This document shows, in pieces, positions 9,301 to 14,701 of a DNA stretch of 14,701 nt; within the stretch, counting starts at the first letter, position 1; the number at the start of each line of letters is the position of its first letter. The translations under genes were made by a program, and so were the position numbers. The notes below the pieces were generated by a model that was given only the letters and a program-made list of their open reading frames with translations, was not told where the DNA came from and made no database searches. Location: positions 1 through 14,701 of the forward strand of contig JAJXSQ010000015.1 of assembly GCA_021784495.1 (NCBI GenBank), in the 5' to 3' direction. The stretch is from Myxococcales bacterium. Its GTDB lineage: Bacteria > Myxococcota > Myxococcia > Myxococcales > Anaeromyxobacteraceae.

Positions 9301-9706
9301 CGCTCCGCCAGGTGGGCGAGAAGGCGTCCTCGAAGTCGGCGACGAAGACCGAGGCGCCGGAGTCGAGGCCGCGGAGGATCGTCTCCCGGTCGGGCGGGCC
9401 GGTGAGCTCGACCCGCCGGTCGAGGAGATCGGCGGGGGGCGGCGCGGCGGTCCAGGCGGTGTCCCGGATCTCCTGGGTCTCGGTGAGGAAGTGGGGACGC
9501 TCCCCGGCGTCGAGGCGGGCCTGCCGGGTCCGGCGCCGCTCGAGCAGCTCGTCGATCCGGCCGCGGAAGGCGCGGGTGAGGTCGGCGACCAGGGCGAGCG
9601 CCGCGGGGGTGAGGATCGCGGAGGCGCCGGCCGGGAGCGAACCGCGGAGCCCCATTCCGGGGGGGAGGGTGATGGTCTCGTTCGGGGTCGCGCGGGCGTC
9701 GTCCAT
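6362..9706 (-). CDS. aceB-aceA: Fused malate synthase / isocitrate lyase / hemerythrin-like protein
   Basis: This 1114-residue protein joins both enzymes of the glyoxylate shunt and a C-terminal metal-binding domain. Residues 1-540 are malate synthase A: RPRGW at 174-178, LPKLEGHLEARLWN from 221, ETLPAAFEMDEIL from 258, DGTWVAHPSLVP from 371 and VEDAATAE at 452-459, with Asp454 as the likely catalytic base. The usual CGRWDY reads CGREGY at 282-287, so the second Mg2+ ligand is missing. Residues 565-975 are a full isocitrate lyase with SGWQVAADGNLA, the catalytic KKCGH (735-739, Cys737), NCSPSFNW (860-867) and the normal end at TEAAQF. Residues 985-1110 form a hemerythrin-like helical bundle with His998, His1031, Glu1035, His1063, His1102 and Glu1106. 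The linker between the enzymes (541-564) is short and Pro/Gly-rich. The ATG at 9706 follows AGGAGG with four to five bases between. A RamB-family regulator is divergent. Confidence 0.93.
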   Translation of the reverse strand: MDDARATPNETITLPPGMGLRGSLPAGASAILTPAALALVADLTRAFRGRIDELLERRRTRQARLDAGERPHFLTETQEIRDTAWTAAPPPADLLDRRVELTGPPDRETILRGLDSGASVFVADFEDAFSPTWRSVIEGQQNLRDAVDGAIAVAPPGGGPTLRPGGRPAVLMVRPRGWQLAERHALVDGRAVPASLWDTGIFLAACAPALVARGSGPYLVLPKLEGHLEARLWNELFLMAQERLGLPRGTIRATCLVETLPAAFEMDEILWELREHSAGLACGREGYAFSVVKRLRSDPRMVLPDRALVTADGGLLRACARLLVQTCHRRGVHALGGRAALLPIDGGGAAHDAAIARLRADALRDVREGLDGTWVAHPSLVPVARAVFDVHLPGPNQIERSREEVRVTPRDLLAPVEGARTEAGLRLGIRTSVRYLESWLRGAGCVALYQTVEDAATAELCRALAWQWIHHGVLLDGRDRLTVERFRTALAEEMDRIRLEVGEARFTGGRFDEARALFERVSTQEEFLEFLTPAAYELLEAAGGDRVTGGATALPPELSVAPPHPDPRRWEGILRTHGREQVERLRGTVRIEHTLARLGAERLWELLRTRPHVPALGALTGGQAVQMVRAGLEAIYVSGWQVAADGNLAGQTYPDQSLYPADSVPTLVRRINRALQRADEIEHAEGRGGRAWYAPIVADAEAGFGGPLNAFELMKAMIEAGAAGVHFEDQVSTEKKCGHLGGKVLVPTATFLRTLAAARLAADVLGVPTVLIARTDAESAKLIMSDVDPADAPFIEPGERTPEGFHRLRGGVDCAIHRGLAYAPYADLIWCETGTPDLREARRFAEGIHDRFPGKLLAYNCSPSFNWRKNLDDATIATFQRELGAMGYRFQFVTLAGFHSLNHGMFELARGYRELGMAAYTELQEAEFDAERRGYTATRHQREVGTGYFDLVAQTVAGGAASTLALEGSTEAAQFTAAGPVGATHAAHQVRRALDEDHGRLEELTGRLAAAEDGAALTAALEELARMLTEHFAHEEHAKGFYGILSARGPEFRLQTGRMVAEHRELLRDLGGLVARSKAQPPAPATELGKAAASLSARLEEHEARELTLANALA

Positions 9707-9727
9707 GGTGCCTCCTGGGCTGAAGGC

Positions 9728-9756
9728 GATATGGACTTGATTCAGGTCAACCGCAA
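9728..9756 (-). promoter_or_regulatory. Candidate promoter of the fusion gene
   Basis: On the minus strand TTGCGG (9751-9756) and CATATC (9728-9733) are separated by exactly 17 bases and would start transcription near 9721, giving a leader of about 15 bases that still contains the AGGAGG at 9711-9716. The -10 lies inside a 9-base word, GGCGATATG on the + strand, that occurs again at 9764-9772. The match to a housekeeping-sigma promoter is moderate. Confidence 0.35.
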
Positions 9757-9819
9757 GAGCTCCGGCGATATGAAGCTGTTGGAGATGAAAACGAATAAAC
9801 CGATGCGTCCGTCAACCTG

Positions 9820-9832
9820 TAAACCTTGAAAA
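9820..9832 (+). promoter_or_regulatory. RamB-box-like operator candidate
   Basis: TAAACCTTGAAAA agrees at 10 of 13 positions with the published RamB operator consensus of Corynebacterium glutamicum, A(A/G)AACTTTGCAAA, as I remember it. It is one of few AT-rich words here and lies between the RamB-family gene and the glyoxylate-shunt gene, about 100 bases from the candidate start of the fusion transcript and 75 bases before the regulator's ATG. Operator specificity may well differ in this lineage. Confidence 0.4.
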
Positions 9833-9835
9833 GTC

Positions 9836-9861
9836 AGCTTCGAGTCGCCACGTTTGAAGCT
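9836..9861. repeat. Inverted repeat AGCTTC/GAAGCT next to the RamB-like box
   Basis: AGCTTC at 9836-9841 and GAAGCT at 9856-9861 form an inverted pair with centres 20 bases apart, two helical turns. The word TGAAGCT occurs again at 9771-9777. Such spacing suits a dimeric or tetrameric regulator, but six bases is short and chance is not excluded. Confidence 0.35.
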
Positions 9862-9906
9862 CGCGGCCAAGGGCGAGGCGGCTCGCGAGAGAGTGGAGGT
9901 CCGGTG

Positions 9907-11343
<1,437 letters not shown>

Positions 11344-11369
11344 CTCCCCCGGCGCCCGGTCACGGGGAG
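11344..11369. terminator. Inverted repeat at the regulator/lipoprotein convergent junction
   Basis: CTCCCC (11344-11349) and GGGGAG (11364-11369) flank a 14-base loop directly after the regulator's stop codon, and the stop codon of the convergent gene lies inside the loop. It lacks a T tract, and is a weak terminator candidate. Confidence 0.25.
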
Positions 11370-11746
11370 GGGGGGCGCCGCAGCGTCGCCAGCCAGCTCT
11401 CGAGCCCGCCCTCGGGCGGCGCCGTCACCGGCATCTGGCCGCTCTCCACCGCGCGCCGGAGGTCGGCCTTCTCGGCCTCGGTCAGGTCGGGGGTGAGGAA
11501 GTCGACGACCCGGGGGAGGCCGTCCGGCCCGAGCGCGAGCCGGACCACCGCGACTCGATCGACGGTCGTGGCCGGGCGGAGCCCCTGGACGGTGCCGCGC
11601 GCCGACGGATCGGGGATCGGCAGCGCCTCGTTCGCCTCGCTCTCCGCCATCCGGGGCGCCGGCGGCGTCCGCGGCGAGGTCGCGCAGGCGAGGGATCCCA
11701 CCGCCGCGAGGAGGAGGGTGCGCGCGCCGCGTCTCGGGAGGGCCAT
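11360..11746 (-). CDS. Small secreted or lipoprotein-like hypothetical protein
   Basis: I do not recognise this 128-residue protein. It starts with a basic segment (MALPRRGART) and a hydrophobic core ending in GSLAC, so it looks like a lipoprotein with Cys21 as the lipid-bearing residue; the residue three before the Cys is Ser, not the usual Leu, so a plain signal peptide is possible. After a Pro-rich linker comes a short compact region (VVRLALGPDGLPRVVDF from about 68) with a beta-strand pattern and a following acidic helix, faintly like the C-terminal domain of TonB-type proteins. It converges on the regulator gene and is divergent from the response regulator. No Shine-Dalgarno sequence is clear except AGGA inside TAGGAT. 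Confidence 0.7.
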   Translation of the reverse strand: MALPRRGARTLLLAAVGSLACATSPRTPPAPRMAESEANEALPIPDPSARGTVQGLRPATTVDRVAVVRLALGPDGLPRVVDFLTPDLTEAEKADLRRAVESGQMPVTAPPEGGLESWLATLRRPPSP

Positions 11747-11752
11747 GGGGGG

Positions 11753-11758
11753 ATCCTA
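11753..11758 (-). promoter_or_regulatory. Candidate -10 (TAGGAT) directly before the lipoprotein-like gene
   Basis: TAGGAT on the minus strand ends only six bases before the ATG, so transcription from it would begin at or next to the start codon and give a leaderless message. Alternatively the AGGA within it serves as a weak ribosome binding site. The sequence does not decide between these. Confidence 0.25.
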
Positions 11759-11971
11759 GCCGAGGGAGCTTGGACACTCACCGTCAACTTGGGGCCTGCG
11801 CGTCTCCGGCCGGGTCGCCGCCGCGCGCCGGCCGCCGCTCCGCCTCCGCCGTCTCGGCGGCGGGCCGCGGTGGCAGCGCGCGGGATGGCGGCGCGCGCGC
11901 CCTGGCGAGAAGGCCAGCGATCCCGAACGCTTGCGCGTTGCGGAGATCCTCCCGTCGCGCGGACGCGGGAC

Positions 11972-12000
11972 TTCCTGGAACCGGCGCGCGCGCCTACTGT
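11972..12000 (+). promoter_or_regulatory. Candidate promoter of the response regulator gene
   Basis: TTCCTG (11972-11977) and TACTGT (11995-12000) are 17 bases apart and sit just before the GGGGAGAG ribosome binding site (12001-12008). The hexamers match the sigma-70 consensus only in part, and the predicted start near 12007 would remove most of the ribosome binding site, so the assignment is tentative. Confidence 0.25.
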
Positions 12001-12013
12001 GGGGAGAGTGCTC

Positions 12014-12400
12014 ATGGCCCAGCCGAAGCGGATCCTGGTCGTGGACGACAACCTCCCGCTGCGCGTCCTGCTCACCCAGGCGCTCGAGGAGGCCGGCTAC
12101 GTCGCCATCGCCGCCGAGTCGGGCGAGGAGGCGATGGCGGTCGCCCGCTTCGATCCGCCCGACCTCTGCGTCGTCGACCAGCACATGCCCGGGATGAGCG
12201 GCGCCGAGCTCATCCGCGCGCTCCGCGGCTCGACCGACGACCGCCTCCGGTCGATCCCCGCCATCGGGCTCACCGGCTACGAGGGGGCCGCCGGCGACCT
12301 GCTCGACGCCGGCGCGGTCCTCTCGCTCCAGAAGCCCTGCCGCGAGGCCACGCTCCTCGAGTCGGTGCGGAACGCCCTCGCCGACGGCCCGAAGAACTGA
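12014..12400 (+). CDS. Single-domain response regulator (CheY-like receiver)
   Basis: This 128-residue protein is one receiver domain with no output domain. The phosphorylation site is Asp55 in VVDQHMPGMSG; the acidic pair is Asp11-Asp12 (VVDDN), the switch Thr is Thr87 (IGLTGYEG) and the conserved Lys is Lys107 (LQKPCRE), so all working residues are present. It would pass phosphate from a histidine kinase to another protein, or bind a target directly, as CheY or Spo0F do. No histidine kinase gene is in the window, so it is an orphan here, which is common in myxobacteria. The ATG at 12014 follows GGGGAGAG by five bases; a GTG six bases upstream is in frame but overlaps that site. Its partner cannot be inferred. 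Confidence 0.92.
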   Translation: MAQPKRILVVDDNLPLRVLLTQALEEAGYVAIAAESGEEAMAVARFDPPDLCVVDQHMPGMSGAELIRALRGSTDDRLRSIPAIGLTGYEGAAGDLLDAGAVLSLQKPCREATLLESVRNALADGPKN

Positions 12401-12404
12401 CCGG

Positions 12405-12419
12405 GGCCGGGCGCCGGCC
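12405..12419. terminator. Palindrome between response regulator and aminotransferase
   Basis: GGCCGG (12405-12410), loop GCG, and CCGGCC (12414-12419) make a perfect 6-bp stem that fills most of the 23-base gap between two convergent stop codons. It is the same design as the palindrome at 2901-2915 and also lacks a T tract. Confidence 0.42.
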
Positions 12420-12423
12420 GCCC

Positions 12424-13614
12424 TCAGGCGCGGGCGTAGCTCTCCAGGGCGGCCGCGAGCGCCGCGCCGGGCCGCGGCCCCTTCCCCTGCCGCGAGAGCG
12501 CCTGCTCGAGCGCGGCGAGGACCGCCAGCACGCTCTCCTGGCGCGCCCCCTCGCCCATCAGCCCGATCCGCCAGACCTTGCCCGCCAGCGGACCGAGCCC
12601 CCCGCCGATCTCGATGGAGCGCTCGGCGAGGAGGTCCCGGCGCACGGCCGCCTCGTCGACGCCCGGCGGGATCCGCACGCAGGTGAGCGACGGCAGCCGC
12701 TGCCCCTCCGCCGCCTGCGGCTCGCACCCGAGCGCCGCGAGGCCGGCGAGGAGCGCCGCCGCGTGGCGCCGGTGGCGCGCGAACCGCGGCTCGAGCCCCT
12801 CCTCGAGGACGAGCCGGAGCGCCTCGCGCAGCGCGTAGATCATGCTGATGGGGGCGGTGTGGTGGTAGAGCCGCTTCCCCGCCGCCCAGTAGTCGGCCAC
12901 CATCCCGGCGTCGAGGTACCAGCTCTGCACCTTCGTCCGCCGGGCGCGCACCGCCTCCAGGGCGCGCGGCGAGAGGGTGAGCGGCGCCAGGCCGGGCGGG
13001 CAGGAGAGGCACTTCTGCGTGCCGGAGTAGACGGCGTCGGCCTCCCAGCGATCGACCTCGACCGGCAGCCCCCCGAGGCTGGTGACCGTGTCGACGACGA
13101 GGAGCGCGCCGTGGCGGTGGCAGAGCGCGCCGAGGCCGTCGAGCGGCTGCTGGGCGCCGGTGGAGGTCTCGGCGTGCACCACCGCCACCGCCTTCACCTT
13201 CCCCTCGCGGGCGAGCGCCTCGCCGATCGCCTCGGCGGGGACGGTCTGACCCCACGGGGCCTCGACCTTCACGGCGCGCCCGCCGCAGCGGCCCACGATC
13301 TCCGCCATCCGGCCCCCGAAGACGCCCGCCACGGCGACGACCACCGCGTCGCCCGGCTCGACCAGGTTGACGAGCGCCGCCTCCATCCCGGCCGACCCGG
13401 TCCCGGAGACCGCGATGGTGAACGGGTTCGCCGTCTGGAAGACGGCGCGGAGCATCGCCTGCACCTCGTCCATGATCTCGAGGAACTTCGGGTCGAGGTG
13501 GCCGAGCAGGGGGGTGGACAGGGCCCGCAGGACGCGCGGGTGGACCGGGCTCGGCCCGGGGCCGAGGAGGAGGCGGAGCGGCGGTGCGAGCTCGGAGATC
13601 TGGGGGGCGGTCAC
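12424..13614 (-). CDS. Class V aminotransferase, alanine-glyoxylate / serine-pyruvate type
   Basis: This 396-residue PLP enzyme has the class V fold of alanine-glyoxylate and serine-pyruvate aminotransferases. Visible are LLGPGPSPVHPRV (16-28), the cofactor-phosphate segment SGTGSAGMEAAL (70-81), the pyridine-binding Asp175 in VVDTVTSLGG, the Schiff-base Lys201 in YSGTQKCLSCPPG, and the substrate segment YHHTAPISMIYALREAL (250-266). Length is normal. It would transfer an amino group from alanine or serine to glyoxylate, giving glycine; near a glyoxylate-shunt gene this could drain excess glyoxylate, but it is on a separate transcript. Phosphonate transaminases and cysteine desulfurases are less likely given these motifs. 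The start is GTG at 13614, seven bases after a GAGG. It could instead be a purine-catabolism (ureidoglycine-glyoxylate) enzyme of the same group. Confidence 0.9.
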   Translation of the reverse strand: MTAPQISELAPPLRLLLGPGPSPVHPRVLRALSTPLLGHLDPKFLEIMDEVQAMLRAVFQTANPFTIAVSGTGSAGMEAALVNLVEPGDAVVVAVAGVFGGRMAEIVGRCGGRAVKVEAPWGQTVPAEAIGEALAREGKVKAVAVVHAETSTGAQQPLDGLGALCHRHGALLVVDTVTSLGGLPVEVDRWEADAVYSGTQKCLSCPPGLAPLTLSPRALEAVRARRTKVQSWYLDAGMVADYWAAGKRLYHHTAPISMIYALREALRLVLEEGLEPRFARHRRHAAALLAGLAALGCEPQAAEGQRLPSLTCVRIPPGVDEAAVRRDLLAERSIEIGGGLGPLAGKVWRIGLMGEGARQESVLAVLAALEQALSRQGKGPRPGAALAAALESYARA

Positions 13615-13778
13615 GGGCGACCTCGGTGGTTCGTGGCGCGGGGGGACGCCGGCGAGGGGGCCGGGCGGCGCGCGCGGCGGGGGAATGGGGGGATAGTCGC
13701 ACGGCGCGCCCCGCGGTGGGCGGCCTCCGGTTGGGTTTGGGTGGCGGCGCCCCCCGGGGTCGACGATGATGTGCCGAG
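13615..13778. other. Divergent intergenic region, aminotransferase / DUF3857 gene
   Basis: This 164-base gap separates two divergent genes and should hold both promoters. On the minus strand GACTATCC at 13691-13698 is a possible -10 about 80 bases before the aminotransferase start. Before the + strand gene there is no good ribosome binding site, and a TGA at 13767-13769 closes the frame just upstream of its ATG. Confidence 0.4.
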
Positions 13779-14701
13779 ATGACCTCCATCGCCAGCGCGG
13801 TCCTCCTCGCCCTCCTCGCGACCACGCCGCCCTGGGAGGACGCGCCGCCGCTCTCCGCCGACCCGGGCGCGGTGGCCCGGGCCGCCGCCGCCATCGAGCC
13901 GCCGGAGGGGGCGCCGGTCGACGTGCTCCTCGCCGAGACGGCCGTCGCGATCGACGCGCAGGGTCGCTTCACCGTCTCCGACCGGCTCGTCTACCGGACC
14001 TGGACCCGCGACGCCGCCCGCCGCTGGGGCTCGGTGGCGCGAGCCTGGGCGCCCTGGCGGGAGGCCCGGCCCGAGATCCGGGCCCGGGTCATCGGGCGCG
14101 ACGGCGTCGCGCACCCGCTCGATCCGGCGAGGATCGCGGAGGCGAAGCTCTCCGACGCGGTGGCCGGGCTCGGGAGCGAGCGGCGGGTGGTCGAGGCCGC
14201 GCTCCCGGAGGCGGAGCCCGGCGCGGTGATCGAGCAGGTGATCACCGTGCGCGATCTCGAGCCGCGCGAGGGAGGGGAGGTCCGGCGGGTCGATGTGGGG
14301 GAGCCGGCTCCCGTCCGCCTCGCGCGGGTGACGGTCGAGGCGCCCGCCGGGCGTCCGCTCCGCTGGGCGGCCCGGGGCGGGCTCGCCGGAGCGCCCGAGG
14401 AGCAGCTCGCCGGCGGGCGGCGGCTCCTCGCCTGGCGGTGGGGCCCCCTCCCGGCGCGCGGCGCCATCGAGCCGCTCCTGCCGCCCGAGGACGCGTCGCC
14501 GCCGCACCTCGAGCTCTCGGACGGGACCTCGTGGGGGGCGGTCGCGTCGGCGCTCTCCGCGCCCATCGATCGGGCGCTCCGCGGCGCCAGCCTCGGCGGC
14601 GAGCTCCCCGCCGGCGCGCGGGCCGCGGCCGCCCGCCCCGGCGCCCGCGGGGAGGCGGCCCAGGCGATCCTCGACTGGGCCCGCGCCCGCGTCCGGTACG
14701 A
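13779..14701 (+). CDS. DUF3857 / transglutaminase-like exported protein (3' end outside window)
   Basis: An open frame of 307 codons runs off the right edge without a stop. The N-terminus has a short hydrophobic segment (ASAVLLALLATT, 6-17) and then a Pro/Ala-rich stretch, a plausible but weak signal peptide because it lacks an early positive charge. Residues about 50-200 resemble DUF3857: a beta-rich region with RFTVSDRLVYRTW (63-75), a long segment on reshaped charges (RVIGRDGVAHPLDPARI, 103-119) and PGAVIEQVITVRDL (147-160). The visible end, AILDWARARVRY (296-307), is how the transglutaminase-like core usually begins, so the catalytic Cys-His-Asp should lie beyond the window. Such proteins are common, periplasmic or secreted, and mostly of unknown function. 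The ATG at 13779 is the first possible start after an in-frame TGA. Confidence 0.8.
   Translation, partial: MTSIASAVLLALLATTPPWEDAPPLSADPGAVARAAAAIEPPEGAPVDVLLAETAVAIDAQGRFTVSDRLVYRTWTRDAARRWGSVARAWAPWREARPEIRARVIGRDGVAHPLDPARIAEAKLSDAVAGLGSERRVVEAALPEAEPGAVIEQVITVRDLEPREGGEVRRVDVGEPAPVRLARVTVEAPAGRPLRWAARGGLAGAPEEQLAGGRRLLAWRWGPLPARGAIEPLLPPEDASPPHLELSDGTSWGAVASALSAPIDRALRGASLGGELPAGARAAAARPGARGEAAQAILDWARARVRY

Noticed and set aside
6362..9706. The fusion as an artefact of a missed stop codon or assembly error
   Set aside because: All three parts are in one frame with no gap, linkers are short and plausible, and no internal start with a ribosome binding site is evident at the isocitrate lyase boundary. 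Only independent sequencing could exclude a small indel fully.
5729..9829. A 1366-codon open frame on the + strand opposite the fusion gene
   Set aside because: It is antisense to a gene with unmistakable enzyme motifs. Its product is repetitive Arg/Gly/Glu/Leu-rich sequence, the usual result of GC-rich third positions suppressing stop codons.
9826..9906. An upstream start for the regulator at 9826
   Set aside because: It adds 27 residues of no recognisable fold, has no ribosome binding site, and overlaps the operator candidates. GGAGGT at 9895-9900 supports 9907.
11756..13972. A 738-codon minus-strand frame spanning the response regulator and aminotransferase
   Set aside because: It is in another frame from the clear class V aminotransferase and is low-complexity Arg/Pro/Ala; no domain is recognisable.

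Overview
The window is very GC-rich and densely coded: short intergenic gaps, GAG/CTC/GCG-type codons, and long open frames on the antisense strand. Codon style and gene content suggest a myxobacterium-like member of the Myxococcota, perhaps close to Anaeromyxobacter. This is inferred from composition and gene types only; there is no rRNA or other phylogenetic marker. Nearly everything looks chromosomal and metabolic. I see no IS element, tRNA, rRNA or CRISPR array, and no gene-free stretch over 300 bases (the longest is 11747-12013, about 267 bases).

Layout. 1-119 is GC-rich non-coding sequence. On the + strand follow a zinc-free quinone oxidoreductase (120-1097) and a fatty-acyl-CoA synthetase (1258-2898). 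A minus-strand block then reads leftwards: a giant fused malate synthase-isocitrate lyase-hemerythrin protein (9706-6362), a two-CBS-domain protein (6240-5824), and the three genes of a proton-translocating NAD(P) transhydrogenase, pntAA (5760-4657), pntAB (4619-4311) and pntB (4314-2926). Divergent from the fusion gene, across a 200-base AT-rich gap, is a RamB/PrpR-family (ScfR) regulator (9907-11343). Next come a small lipoprotein-like gene (minus, 11746-11360), a single-domain response regulator (12014-12400), an alanine-glyoxylate/serine-pyruvate type aminotransferase (minus, 13614-12424), and the start of an exported DUF3857/transglutaminase-like protein that runs off the right edge (13779 onward).

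How the genes fit together (inference). The locus reads as a module for growth on fatty acids or acetate. The synthetase activates acids and beta-oxidation gives acetyl-CoA. The fused enzyme runs both glyoxylate-shunt steps, the transhydrogenase makes NADPH, and the aminotransferase can drain glyoxylate to glycine. The divergent regulator belongs to the family that controls glyoxylate and methylcitrate genes in actinobacteria, and a 10/13 match to the RamB operator lies between the two genes.

The most striking item is the 1114-residue fusion. A complete isocitrate lyase follows a full-length malate synthase, and the protein ends in a hemerythrin-like domain that keeps a full set of likely di-iron ligands. 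The malate synthase part has lost the Mg2+-ligand aspartate of the usual GRWDY motif (it reads GREGY). Together with the cysteine-rich C terminus of the regulator, this raises the possibility of oxygen- or redox-dependent control of the glyoxylate shunt.
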